A stretch of DNA of 64,000 bases. It comes from Salinigranum salinum (lineage in GTDB: Archaea; Halobacteriota; Halobacteria; Halobacteriales; Haloferacaceae). This document shows positions 43,739-53,093 of this stretch, in pieces. Location of the stretch: assembly GCF_009176545.1 (NCBI RefSeq), contig NZ_VTOJ01000001.1, forward strand, positions 2,046,001 to 2,110,000, read 5' to 3'. The notes under the pieces are model-generated. The model did no database searches. It was given only the letters and a program-made list of their open reading frames with translations, and was not told the origin of the DNA. The position numbers were made by a program, and so were the translations under genes. Each line of letters begins with the position of its first letter. Positions within the stretch are counted from its first letter, which is position 1.

Positions 43739-45136
43739 ATGACCGAACAACTCTCCACTCCGCTAACACACCGGCTCATCGCGTCGCCCCTCGGCCTCCT
43801 GTTCCAGTCGCGACTCTTCGAGCGCGTGAAGGTCGCGACTGTCGACCGGGAGTTCGGCGTGTTGCGGGCCCGGGCCGCCGCCGACGTTGCGGGCACGGAC
43901 GTAGACGCGTTCCTCGACGAACTCGACGTGGCTTCGTCGATCGACCAGTCGCTCCGGACGAAGATCGCCCGGGCACTAAAGGAGCACCGGTCGGCGAAAT
44001 CCCGGTACGAGTCCCTGGCCACCGAGTGGGACGAGGTCTTCTGGGGCGACGAGGAGCGCTCGCTCGACGAACGGACGCGACTCGAGAAGGAGCGGCGCGA
44101 GGCAGGGGCGGCCTGGCTCTCGCCACAGCGGACGTTCAAGTTCCTCTCGAAGACGGACCTGGTCGACATCGTGGCCTTCGACGCTCCCGACCCGGAGACG
44201 ACGATAGAGGAGTGGGGGGCGCTGAGTGCGGCCGACGTGTACGGTCCCCCGGACACGGTGCCCGAGGTGGAACAGTCGGAGATCATGCGAGGTCCCGAGA
44301 CCCGCGAGTATCTCGCCCGGTTCCCCTCGCCGTCGGCGTACGTCGACGACACGGCGTACGCACGGGTGTACGAGCCGTTCGACGCGCCGGCCGAGGAACC
44401 ACTCCCGACGCTCATTTACGGAACGGGACTGGCGATGGCCTGTGACTCCATCGAGTACTGGACCGAAGAGGAGTACGTCGGCCGGGAACTCGCGCCGGAG
44501 GGGTACCGCGTTGTCCTGCCAGTCCCGCTGTGGCACGGGCGGCGCGAGGTCGCCGGGTCCTACACGGGCGAACCGTACCTCGCCCGGATGCCCGTGAGTG
44601 CCATCGAACTGTACGCGACGCAGGCAGTCGAGACGGCCGTGCTCGTCGACTGGGCCCGATCACGGGGCGCACCTGTGGTCGGTGTCGGCGGGCTCAGTCT
44701 CGGCGGGATCGTCACGATGTTCGTCGCGGCCCACGCGGGGACGTGGCCCGAGCGAATGCGGCCCGACGTGGCCATCCCCGTCGCCGCCTCCGCGGACATC
44801 GGTGAGCTGCTGTTCGAGAGCTCACTGACCGAGATCCTGGGCGTGACCGGGGCACTCCGGGATGCGGGGTGGACGCCCGAGCTGATGAGGGAACTCGATT
44901 CGCTGCTCGCTGCTCCCGAGACGCCCGGCCTTGACCCCGACCGGATCTTCCCGGTCGGCGGGCTCGTCGACGAGATGACGCAGTATCAGACGATGCGGGC
45001 GACACTCGACCGGTGGGGCGTCCCCGAAGAGAATCGTCTAGAGTGGGACTGTGGACACTTCGGCGTCACGCTCCGGGCGATGCGGACCGAGGAGTTTCAG
45101 GAGTTCGTCCGGACAGCACTGGCATCTCCTGCGTGA
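43739..45136 (+). CDS. Alpha/beta hydrolase (ABHD18/DUF2048-like)
   Basis: A 465-residue protein from ATG 43739 (MTEQLSTPLTHRLIASPLGL). The N-terminal 200 residues are helical; the C-terminal hydrolase has VPLWHGRREVAGSYTGEPYL (typical of the ABHD18 group), GGLSLGGIVTMFVAAHA with the nucleophile elbow, and a final CGHFGVTLRAM His. Proteins of this type act on phospholipid-like substrates in eukaryotes; here the substrate is unknown. Follows the CPBP gene on the same strand. Confidence 0.78.
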   Translation: MTEQLSTPLTHRLIASPLGLLFQSRLFERVKVATVDREFGVLRARAAADVAGTDVDAFLDELDVASSIDQSLRTKIARALKEHRSAKSRYESLATEWDEVFWGDEERSLDERTRLEKERREAGAAWLSPQRTFKFLSKTDLVDIVAFDAPDPETTIEEWGALSAADVYGPPDTVPEVEQSEIMRGPETREYLARFPSPSAYVDDTAYARVYEPFDAPAEEPLPTLIYGTGLAMACDSIEYWTEEEYVGRELAPEGYRVVLPVPLWHGRREVAGSYTGEPYLARMPVSAIELYATQAVETAVLVDWARSRGAPVVGVGGLSLGGIVTMFVAAHAGTWPERMRPDVAIPVAASADIGELLFESSLTEILGVTGALRDAGWTPELMRELDSLLAAPETPGLDPDRIFPVGGLVDEMTQYQTMRATLDRWGVPEENRLEWDCGHFGVTLRAMRTEEFQEFVRTALASPA

Positions 45137-45290
45137 CCAGGGGTGTGTTCTGCTGGTGGGGGGATACGTGACGCGACAGTGGTTCGGACGCACATCTCTC
45201 GATCCCTCGGCACCCACGAGAACGAGGACCTGCGAGACAGATCTTGGATGAGGAGACCCCAATAAAATCCCCGTTGAACGATGGTGCTGA

Positions 45291-45308
45291 CGTGCAAGAT
45301 ACAGAGCG
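45291..45308. repeat. Exact copy of MITE-like left end
   Basis: CGTGCAAGATACAGAGCG is identical at 31118-31135. Here no inverted partner is visible nearby, so it is a lone end or remnant. Confidence 0.6.
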
Positions 45309-45398
45309 TAGATTCGGCACCGCGTCAGCGACAGTGGGAGGATGTATCCGAGACAACCATCGGGAAAGTGATATCGGGAAACGGGTTCACACGTTCGT

Positions 45399-46523
45399 AT
45401 GGAGCCAGGAGCGGCAAAATCGAAGGTCCAAACGAGGTTTCAGCGAACTGTCGCCGACACTGCTGACTTCCACGGGGCTTCCCTGTTGATCCACTCCGAA
45501 AGCCGAGACGTCCACTGGAACCTGGCCGCCGGACGAGCGGGTCGGGATTCCGTCGAGCCGGCGCAGCCGTTCTTTGCCGCGAGTATCGGGAAAACGTTCA
45601 CTGCGACGATCATCGCAATGCTGGTCGAGGACGGCGAGTTTCGATTCGACGATCCGATCTCACCGTACCTGTCCGGCGAGGTGCTGAACGGTCTCCACGT
45701 CTGTCGCGGCACGGACCACACAGACGACATCCAGATCCACCACTTGTTGACCCATACGTCCGGGTTGCCACATTTGCTCAGTGACGAGTTCGGACTGTTC
45801 TCGCGACGAAAAGAGAAATCACCGGAGGGAAAGACGTTCTTTGACATTGTAGTCGACGACCCCGATCGGTTCTGGAACCCCGAGGAAACGGTCGGGTGGG
45901 TGAAAGAAAACCTCCATCCCCACTTCCCTCCGGGGAACGGGATCTTCTATTCGGATGTCGGCTACAACCTCCTCGGCTTGATAATCGAACACGTTACAGA
46001 ACAGCCATTTCACCGAGCATTGCACGAGTACCTCTTCGAGCCCCTGGGCATGGATCGGTCGTATCTCTCCCAGTATTCTGAACCGGCGGTCCGATCCAAC
46101 CTCGCAGTACAACCGATTTACATCGGGGATCAGAAGTTCGACGTCGAACGATATCGGTCGTTCAGCGGATTCTATGCGGGCGGCCAGACGGTGAACACGA
46201 CCGAGGACCTGCTCACGTTTCACCGTGCGCTGGTAGACGGCCGGATCGTGACGGAGACAACGCTTGACGAGATGACCCAGTGGCGGAGCCTGACGATTGG
46301 GCTCGATTATGGGTACGGCGTCGCACGAATCCGGCCGATATATCTGCGTTCGAAGTACGACTCGTGGGGTGGGCTCGGCGCGACGAACGCCGTTATGTTG
46401 TACAACCCCGGCAACGACATCTATCTAATTACTACCTTCAATCAGACTGCATCCAGGCAGAGGGCGATGCGGTTCGTATTCAGGGCGCTCCGAACGGTTT
46501 CCAAGATCGAGCCGGCGGTCTAG
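45399..46523 (+). CDS. Serine beta-lactamase-fold hydrolase, cytoplasmic
   Basis: A 374-residue protein, no signal, start ATG 45399 (MEPGAAKSKVQTRFQRTVAD). SIGK at about 62-65 is the SxxK motif, YSDVGYN gives the YxN motif, and the third motif is degenerate (GGLGATNAV in place of HTG), so hydrolysis of classic substrates is uncertain. Together with 40384 and three CPBP proteases it makes a hydrolase cluster. Confidence 0.82.
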   Translation: MEPGAAKSKVQTRFQRTVADTADFHGASLLIHSESRDVHWNLAAGRAGRDSVEPAQPFFAASIGKTFTATIIAMLVEDGEFRFDDPISPYLSGEVLNGLHVCRGTDHTDDIQIHHLLTHTSGLPHLLSDEFGLFSRRKEKSPEGKTFFDIVVDDPDRFWNPEETVGWVKENLHPHFPPGNGIFYSDVGYNLLGLIIEHVTEQPFHRALHEYLFEPLGMDRSYLSQYSEPAVRSNLAVQPIYIGDQKFDVERYRSFSGFYAGGQTVNTTEDLLTFHRALVDGRIVTETTLDEMTQWRSLTIGLDYGYGVARIRPIYLRSKYDSWGGLGATNAVMLYNPGNDIYLITTFNQTASRQRAMRFVFRALRTVSKIEPAV

Positions 46524-46616
46524 GCCGGACAACCGAGTCCTGAAGCTCACGCTCAGCGATCTCGAGTGAGGAGTCTCCACTGAAACACTCGCCGTATGAC
46601 AGCCCTGGATGCGACG

Positions 46617-47009
46617 CTACGGGAGGACGATCACGCCGAACCGTCGGTTGGGAACGACGATGAGTCCACGATCGAGTACAAACAGGTCGATGTACCGTGT
46701 GTCCACGATAAACAGCCCGATGAGGGTGCCTCCGACGATACCGGTGAGCAGCGGGATGCCGACTGCTTCACCAACGAGGAACCGAACAACTCCTGCACCG
46801 GCGAACGCAGAGACAGCCGAGAGAACGAACAGTCGACGAGATGATTCTGTCATCTCGACCCGGAGATGAACCGTCTCTTGCGCTCCGAGATACCGTGCTC
46901 GTCGCTTTCGTCCGGTTTCGATGACGATGAGTCCGAAGATACCGAAGCCGACCGCTGGAAGCATGAGCGACTCAGGGAGGAGCGATGTCCCGAGTGTATC
47001 ACCAGTCAT
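46617..47009 (-). CDS. Four-helix membrane protein, amber codon upstream
   Basis: A 130-residue membrane protein from ATG 47009 with hydrophobic segments (PAVGFGIFGLIVIET, LFVLSAVSAFAGAGVVRFLV, LLTGIVGGTLIGLFIVDT). The same frame continues upstream with ALIEQSPERVDRAVDARLYL and PLGGVALFPLLGDMTGD, back to a TAG at 47109-47111 just 4 codons after an ATG (47123, MGLT). This suggests the original protein was longer and has lost its start through a nonsense codon. Unknown family. Confidence 0.65.
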   Translation of the reverse strand: MTGDTLGTSLLPESLMLPAVGFGIFGLIVIETGRKRRARYLGAQETVHLRVEMTESSRRLFVLSAVSAFAGAGVVRFLVGEAVGIPLLTGIVGGTLIGLFIVDTRYIDLFVLDRGLIVVPNRRFGVIVLP

Positions 47010-47108
47010 GTCCCCCAGGAGGGGAAAGAGTGCGACCCCACCGAGTGGGAGATACAGCCGCGCATCAACTGCACGATCGACTCGTTCTGGACTCTGTTCG
47101 ATGAGGGC

Positions 47109-47123
47109 CTAGGTGAGTCCCAT
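47109..47123 (-). pseudogene. Original 5' end of the membrane-protein gene (amber at codon 5)
   Basis: ATG at 47123 starts MGLT followed by TAG at 47109-47111, then 33 further codons in frame with the ORF at 46617-47009. No other start lies between, except the ATG at 47009. Confidence 0.5.
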
Positions 47124-47366
47124 AATGAACACTGCTCCCCCCCGCGCTGTTCGGACCGAGTCCCAACACCGACATGAGAACGAACATGCATCCACCAGGG
47201 AGGAGAAACAGAGATACTGAACGAGTCTGCAGATGGAGGGCGAAATCGCATACATCGTATCGCTTACGGGGTGATGAAAAAACTCCTCGGATGAGCGGGA
47301 GTGCTCTTATCGCAGGGGAGTTGGACAGACAACACGGTCAACGCTTGCTCGTGGCACCTCTCGCTA
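47124..47366. other. Spacer without supported gene
   Basis: About 240 bases; frames on both strands have no recognisable coding character. Holds the ends of two converging or adjacent genes. Confidence 0.35.
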
Positions 47367-48257
47367 CTAAGTGGCCCACTCGGTCACTCCGGTTCCCTCT
47401 TGAGTCGTGTGATCATCGACTGGTCGGATCCGCCGGTAGAACGCGGTCGAGAAGGTGGCGAACAGGCCGGCGAAGAGGCCGGTGAGAATCACGAGGAGGA
47501 CTACCAGCACGGCGGTACCAGCGAGGCCCACGGACGGGAGGTTGAACGGGAGAGGACTCGCAGCTGGTCCAACAGCCCCTCCACCCACGCTCGGCCGCTG
47601 CGAGAACTGCGGTGACGTGAGAAGGGAGAACACCCCACCGAACAAGCCGAACAAGGCACCGCCGAGGACCGCCAGCACGGTATAGCCGAAGACGGCCACC
47701 AGGTTGTGTCGGACACACCACGCGCTCCGTTTGATACTGTCGACCGCCTTGAGATCGTCTACGACGACCGCGTGGCCGAAGAACTGGATGACGAAGGCGA
47801 TGAGGAGGTATCCGAGGAGCGCGATCCCGCCGATGATGGCGACGATTGCGAGTGGGATGAGGCTCGACTGGCCGGCATCTCCGAGGAAAAGGATCCCACC
47901 GGAGATTGCGGCGAACGTGATGACGAACCCTAGGACGAGGTTTATCGCGAACAGGCCGAGATAGACCACCAGAATCGACACGTAGTGCGTCTTTCCTTCG
48001 CGAACGAACGTCTCGACGGAGGTTCGACCGTCGATGGCCTCGTTCGCCATCCCGATGATTCCACCGAAGAAGAACGGCACGACGAAGATCATGAGTCCAC
48101 TGAATCCCAGTGAGACGACGCTCCCGAGGAGGGGGTGAACCGACTGTGCGAGCAATCCAGGAAGTTGAAACAGGCTGAACGCCGCAGCGATGACGAACAA
48201 CAATGGGTTGCGTCTTGCCGCACCGATAGCTGTCTGGAGGGCTTGGAGGACTGCCAT
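47367..48257 (-). CDS. DUF7847-type membrane protein
   Basis: A 296-residue protein with about six membrane segments and a Gly/Pro-rich loop (FSQRPSVGGGAVGPAASPLP). Order and spacing of the helices match haloarchaeal DUF7847-like glycerophosphoryl-diester-linked membrane proteins. No catalytic residues are evident. Function unknown. Gene alone. Confidence 0.6.
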   Translation of the reverse strand: MAVLQALQTAIGAARRNPLLFVIAAAFSLFQLPGLLAQSVHPLLGSVVSLGFSGLMIFVVPFFFGGIIGMANEAIDGRTSVETFVREGKTHYVSILVVYLGLFAINLVLGFVITFAAISGGILFLGDAGQSSLIPLAIVAIIGGIALLGYLLIAFVIQFFGHAVVVDDLKAVDSIKRSAWCVRHNLVAVFGYTVLAVLGGALFGLFGGVFSLLTSPQFSQRPSVGGGAVGPAASPLPFNLPSVGLAGTAVLVVLLVILTGLFAGLFATFSTAFYRRIRPVDDHTTQEGTGVTEWAT

Positions 48258-48489
48258 GTCGATAGGCGCTCGGACGTAACGTAAAACGGTGTTGATTCGC
48301 TACTAGACGGGACACTTCGGGTGCTACAGCGGAGCGCGATTTTCATCAAAGATGAGCGTGATGCAGGGGCTCACTCCGCGATGGGTCCTTACATAGATAC
48401 AATCGTAATTTGACACTGTACTGAGATATGCCCCCTCACGAGTGATTCACTTGTACACGTGTGATCCTCTCATCTAATGTGAAAATCAC

Positions 48490-48960
48490 TCAGGAGTCAC
48501 CGAGTAGCTCAGAGTGACGAAGTAGATCGAGAGATCGACGAGCGAGTGACCCAGCACCGCACGCGAGTGTTCCGAGGAATACGGCTGCACTGGCGAACAC
48601 GGCGAGACCGACCGGGTCGAAAAAGAACGCCAGTTCTTCGGAGAGGCTTCTTCGCGAGAGTCCAAAGAACGCCCAGTCAGCGTGGAAACCGAGATACGTG
48701 GGGAAGAACGGAATCCACGCGAAAATCAAGCCACTACTCCGGTAACCGACACCCGCCGCGACGACGAGGCCCACCACCGTCGCGTCTCCTGGAATGATGA
48801 GGATTCCTCCTGAGACCGTGAACAGGTCGACTGCGTACGCGATACACGTCGCAACGGCCAGTACGACTGCAGACAGGAGCATGAGGTTTCGTCTGAAGCG
48901 CGTGTACCCGGGTCCGAGAAGCAGTGTGCGAAGTGACCGGGCCATATCGTCGCGTGACAT
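48490..48960 (-). CDS. Hypothetical membrane protein
   Basis: A 156-residue protein; start at ATG 48960 (MSRDDMARSLRTLLLGPGYT), though a start upstream at 49008 is possible. About four helices (LLSAVVLAVATCIAYAVDLF, GDATVVGLVVAAGVGYRSSG and two near the C terminus). No family recognised. Divergent with the gene at 49027. Confidence 0.6.
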   Translation of the reverse strand: MSRDDMARSLRTLLLGPGYTRFRRNLMLLSAVVLAVATCIAYAVDLFTVSGGILIIPGDATVVGLVVAAGVGYRSSGLIFAWIPFFPTYLGFHADWAFFGLSRRSLSEELAFFFDPVGLAVFASAAVFLGTLACGAGSLARRSLDLLRHSELLGDS

Positions 48961-49026
48961 ACAGGGAGTGACCGATGTTTGGTCACCCCAATCCAAAACA
49001 CCCTCCATCGTGAATCTCTCCCCGAG

Positions 49027-49731
49027 ATGCTCTCCCTACTCGAGCGACTCCTCGGTGACGAGACGGCCGACGAACAGGTCGACCTGGAGTCGAGACAGCG
49101 CGACGCAGACGAAGCCCTACACGACGCAGTTGAACAGGCTCGCTTCGATATCGAAGACTGTGGGGTGACGGGCGTTGCAGTCGTCAACCAAGGACCGGAT
49201 GGGGAGCCTGTCGTCGTGCCGAGTGCTCGGTTCTCTCTCGGTGAAGACGTCGAAGATCCTGACATGGACCTCGTTTGGGACCTCGTCGCTGAAGCGGCCG
49301 ATACACTCAAAACTCCCTTCGAAGATGTATTCGTTCGCCACTACGACATCCAGTTCACCTTCGACGATCGAACATCGCAACACGATTTTCGAGCCAGCCA
49401 GAACTCTCTGATTTCTGGTGACGGTGACGAACTCTTCGAGGCTAAGGAGTGCCGCCGTGTCTTGCTCACTGACGAGTTGGTAGAGCGATACGTGGCCGAC
49501 GCCGACTTCGGCGTACTGGAGCTCCGCGAGGCGGTCGAGACCGCCGACGACGTCGACGACGAGATCGCCCCGGTCGCTTGGGGAGAGTGCGAGGACTACA
49601 GCCGGACGAGTAACGCGGCGATGGTCTTCGCCGGGACCTCTGCGGCTGCAGCCGCGAGCGCGAGTGCTGCGAGTTGTGTGGATGCCGGTGTAGCCGCGGG
49701 AGCAGGTGCTGCTGGAGGCGGTGCGTGTTGA
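49027..49731 (+). CDS. Hypothetical protein with Ala/Gly/Cys-rich tail
   Basis: A 234-residue acidic protein, start ATG 49027 (MLSLLERLLGDETADEQVDL). The first 190 residues form a mixed alpha/beta region with a Glu/Asp-rich surface; the last 35 residues are almost only Ala, Ser and Gly with Cys at three places (ASAASCVDAGVAAGAGAAGG). The tail could be a ribosomally made peptide-like or anchoring extension. No family recognised. Confidence 0.55.
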   Translation: MLSLLERLLGDETADEQVDLESRQRDADEALHDAVEQARFDIEDCGVTGVAVVNQGPDGEPVVVPSARFSLGEDVEDPDMDLVWDLVAEAADTLKTPFEDVFVRHYDIQFTFDDRTSQHDFRASQNSLISGDGDELFEAKECRRVLLTDELVERYVADADFGVLELREAVETADDVDDEIAPVAWGECEDYSRTSNAAMVFAGTSAAAAASASAASCVDAGVAAGAGAAGGGAC

Positions 49732-49815
49732 TTCGTCTCTGGTCCGACCGATAGCCCGACGTTGACCACGAGTCAGGAACAGTACGTACTCCGGAGAGAA
49801 CCCTCCCGCTTCAGC

Positions 49816-50226
49816 TCACTCCGACTCGCGAAACTGCTCAAGTCGACGAGATGCTGGGACGTTCGTCGATTCCGCTCGCCGGTCCGCATCTAACAACCTG
49901 TCGAGTCGCTCCTCGAACTCTCCGTCGGAGAGTTCCCCGTTCGCGTACCGCTGTTTCAACCTGTCGAGCGGCTCTTGGTGCTCGGTATCGTCTGTTTTCT
50001 GGTCACCGTCTTCTGTGGACGGGGCCAGCAGGCGAAGGCGAATCCAGCGAACAGCTACCCACAGGGAGAACACGAGAAGGATCGCAACCGTGACAGCACC
50101 GGCTATCCTCCCCGACATCCGACCGACGTACCACAGCGCGGCGACGATCACCAGCGTGTCGACGCCGAGGGCGAGGAAGGCGCCCAACATGAGTCCGGTG
50201 ATAACGCGTGGTTGGGTCCGTGTCAC
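49816..50226 (-). CDS. SHOCT domain membrane protein
   Basis: A 136-residue protein from GTG 50226 with two N-terminal membrane helices and a C-terminal SHOCT motif (PLDRLKQRYANGELSDGEFEERLDRLL), a short oligomerisation domain frequent in haloarchaea. Function unknown. Confidence 0.85.
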   Translation of the reverse strand: MTRTQPRVITGLMLGAFLALGVDTLVIVAALWYVGRMSGRIAGAVTVAILLVFSLWVAVRWIRLRLLAPSTEDGDQKTDDTEHQEPLDRLKQRYANGELSDGEFEERLDRLLDADRRAESTNVPASRRLEQFRESE

Positions 50227-50384
50227 ACCGGCATGTCGTAACCAGACCCACTTGGCCGTTCTGTTCGTTCACCAGAACAACTAATCGATGCGCAGCCACC
50301 GCGCTCGCCCCATCGCGTGCCGACCAGGCGCGTGTCCGGCTCCTTCCGAGACCACTGCTGTCGGCTCTGCGGCCATCGGTGCTG

Positions 50385-50600
50385 TCAGGTATACGCTGAC
50401 CGATTTCCCACCCAGAACCCGAACAATATCGAGAGCACTCCGGCTCCCACTGCGATCCAGAAGCCAGGATCGACGAACATCGCGAGTGAGAACTTGTCGG
50501 GAGTGAACAAGAACACCCAGAGCGATAATCCGACCACTAAGAGGGCCAGGGCGAGGACACCGAGTTCGATATACGAGTTCACCACGGTCATCGTGTACAT
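50385..50600 (-). CDS. Small two-helix membrane protein
   Basis: A 71-residue frame from ATG 50600 (or 50591) with two hydrophobic stretches (ELGVLALALLVVGLSLWVFL and PGFWIAVGAGVLSILFGFWV). Plausible small membrane protein, no family. Confidence 0.5.
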   Translation of the reverse strand: MYTMTVVNSYIELGVLALALLVVGLSLWVFLFTPDKFSLAMFVDPGFWIAVGAGVLSILFGFWVGNRSAYT

Positions 50601-50815
50601 TCCGGAGGGGAATAGCAGTATTGGGTACGACCGGTACACTGAGGCCGATTCTCCTTCGCATCCACGTGTCCGGGTACATCCGCAATGGATTCAAATCAGT
50701 GCACACGTCGCCGGAAGGGCCAGCGAGAAAATCACCGACACTCATTGACGTTCCAGTAGCCGGCGATCGATGGCTTCGAGGCTACTCTTTTCAAACGTGA
50801 ACGCTAGTTACTGGT

Positions 50816-51667
50816 ATGGCGACGCAGGCCCAGCCGTCGGGTAGTCGAACGAGTGGCGACCGCCCGGATATCTCCTACTCGATCGTTGCCGGTCTCTACG
50901 GTGGCGTCCTTCTGGTACCGTTGGTGGCCCTCGTCCTCGCTCGTGTTGTCACGGAGGCTGCCGTGCTCTACGTCTGCTCGCTGGTCGTCGTCGCGTGTCT
51001 CATCGTCAGTGTGGGCTGGGCCGTCTCTCGGATTCGTGGTCTCGCGGTTGAGCTCGGCCGACGTGACGCCGCATGGCTTCTCGGCGTTTTACCGTTCGGC
51101 TGGGCCGGTGGGCTGTTCGGTGCGACCAGCCTCGGTCTTTCCCTGCCGGCTATCGCGGTTCCACTAGCGATCCTCGGCACTGGTGGGGGAGCGTTGTTCG
51201 GGATCGTGCTGGTCTCGATGAGTCGAACGAGGCATGCGGATGCGGCCCTTGAGAGGGCGACACCGTCCGCCGAGTGGGAGGCGCGATACCCGCGACGGTG
51301 GCGACACGTCGCCCTCGTCGTCGCTTTCGGGCTGCTCGCCGTGGGTGTCGTCCAGTTCGTCGCCCGCTCCCTCCTCGGACTGGACACCGGCTGGGGCTTC
51401 TATTACCTGTTCTACTTCTGGGTCCCGCTCGTCGTTCCTGCGAACCCACGGACGTTCCGAGTGACGACTGCGGGACTCGTCGTCGAACGTCCGCTCCAAC
51501 GGGGGTTCCGGCCATGGTCGGCGTTCACGGGGTACGAACTCACCGACGATGCGCTCGTGATCCGGTCGGCCGCGTGGTGGCGTCCAGCGCATCGATGCGA
51601 CACAGCGGACATCGAAGACAGAGATTCGGTTGTTGCGGCGCTCAACGAGTGTCTTCCGAGACGGTGA
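50816..51667 (+). CDS. Hypothetical membrane protein
   Basis: A 283-residue protein with about five helices (GLYGGVLLVPLVALVLARVV, VLYVCSLVVVACLIVSVGWA, LLGVLPFGWAGGLFGATSL, VALVVAFGLLAVGVVQFVAR, FYYLFYFWVPLVV) and a C-terminal domain that looks like a small PH-like fold (RPWSAFTGYELTDDALVIRS). PH-like domains on membrane proteins occur in haloarchaea; function unknown. Confidence 0.6.
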   Translation: MATQAQPSGSRTSGDRPDISYSIVAGLYGGVLLVPLVALVLARVVTEAAVLYVCSLVVVACLIVSVGWAVSRIRGLAVELGRRDAAWLLGVLPFGWAGGLFGATSLGLSLPAIAVPLAILGTGGGALFGIVLVSMSRTRHADAALERATPSAEWEARYPRRWRHVALVVAFGLLAVGVVQFVARSLLGLDTGWGFYYLFYFWVPLVVPANPRTFRVTTAGLVVERPLQRGFRPWSAFTGYELTDDALVIRSAAWWRPAHRCDTADIEDRDSVVAALNECLPRR

Positions 51668-51881
51668 CGCTCCGATTCGATCGTTGTTGGCGACGAGAAC
51701 GGACACGGCCTCGGTCGCTCTCCTGATCCGAGACCTACGTCGGATATTGACGTACCGCTCACTGGCGAGAAGAATAGTTCGACGTCGTTCGGCGAACGCG
51801 ATCTCACATCGTAACCCGTATCCCGGAACGGTGATCGCCTATCGTTACATCCAACACTCGGTACGATAAATACGCGTTCAA

Positions 51882-53093
51882 ATGCCCTCCTCCAGACGGC
51901 GGTGTCTCAAATCACTCGTCGCGCTCGCGACTGTAGCCTGTGGAACGGGTGTTACAGGTGCTGTCGCTCCGAATTCACACTCCAGCCTCGATTGGCCAAT
52001 GGCGCGGTACGATCCGGCTGGAACCGGCCATCACCCGACTGCGTCCGGTCCGACCGACGGCGTCACGATTCGGTGGGCACACGACGCACCGGACTGGTTT
52101 CTCGGAACGACGCCACTCGTTCGGCACGGCGAACTCCTGTACGCAGTCGGCAACGGACTCCTCGCACTCGATAGCGAGTCCGGAAGCCGTCGGTTCGGAC
52201 ATACCGGGCCCGGTCGATCCTCGCCAGCGCTCGCTCCGGCACCGGCTTACAACACAGACACGCTCGTGGTAACCGCACCGTCCGGGGTCTTCGGACTGAA
52301 CGCCGGTGGTGGATTCACTGTTCCACTCGTGAACCATGTCATCGGAGCCGAACGATGGGCTGGGCCGCAGTCAGCTGGTGGTGGGTTCTTTGGCCCGGCA
52401 GACGCAGAACCCCCCGTCACCGCCGATGGAGTGATCTTCACGGCACTCCCCGGAACGAACTCCGTCGCCGCACTCGACCCGAACGACGGACAGGTTTTGT
52501 GGCGACGAACCCACCACGAAGACGACGCAGTGAGTGCAGCAATCAACCGACCCGCTGTGAAGGATGGTCTCGTCTTCGTGACGAACTGGCCCAAGCAGGC
52601 GGCCGCCTACCGCGCCGGGAGTGGTGAACGACAGTGGTTGGTCGAACTCGACGACCAGTTGCTCCATCCACCGGTCGCAACTGACGAGGGGGTAGTCGTC
52701 CCGTCTCGGGAGTTCGTCTACCTCCTTGACCCAGCGGACGGCTCCGAGAGGTGGCGATATTCGACGGATGGGAACGCGACCGAAAGCACACCAGCCGTGG
52801 CAGACGGGACCGTCTTCGTCGCCGACGAACGGGAGTCGTTACACGCAATCGACCTCGGGACGGGTCAGCAGCGTTGGACAATCCCGTTCGATGGCCCGAC
52901 GGCTCCTGTCGTCGCCGATGGAACCGTGTACGCAGTCGAGTCCGGGTATTCGTTGGTTGCTATCGACGCCGAGTCCGGCGAGACGCTGTTCGAGTATCGC
53001 CCGTCACAGGTCCCGCTCTCGACGCCGATCGTGGGTGACGGTGTTCTCTATGCAGCCAACCGAGAGCGAGTTCTCGCGCTGGAGGGAACATGA
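51882..53093 (+). CDS. Exported beta-propeller (PQQ-type repeat) protein
   Basis: A 403-residue protein; N terminus SSRRRCLKSLVALATVAC suggests a signal with a lipobox-like TVAC. At least six repeats of the type AVADGTVFVADERESLHAID and LDPADGSERWR form a BamB-like eight-blade propeller. Likely a surface binding scaffold; no catalytic residues are seen. Its stop overlaps the start of the next gene, so they are one operon. Confidence 0.88.
   Translation: MPSSRRRCLKSLVALATVACGTGVTGAVAPNSHSSLDWPMARYDPAGTGHHPTASGPTDGVTIRWAHDAPDWFLGTTPLVRHGELLYAVGNGLLALDSESGSRRFGHTGPGRSSPALAPAPAYNTDTLVVTAPSGVFGLNAGGGFTVPLVNHVIGAERWAGPQSAGGGFFGPADAEPPVTADGVIFTALPGTNSVAALDPNDGQVLWRRTHHEDDAVSAAINRPAVKDGLVFVTNWPKQAAAYRAGSGERQWLVELDDQLLHPPVATDEGVVVPSREFVYLLDPADGSERWRYSTDGNATESTPAVADGTVFVADERESLHAIDLGTGQQRWTIPFDGPTAPVVADGTVYAVESGYSLVAIDAESGETLFEYRPSQVPLSTPIVGDGVLYAANRERVLALEGT

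Noticed and set aside
46866..47251. Plus and minus frames between the membrane genes
   Set aside because: No domain or codon signal; they shadow the longer membrane gene frame.
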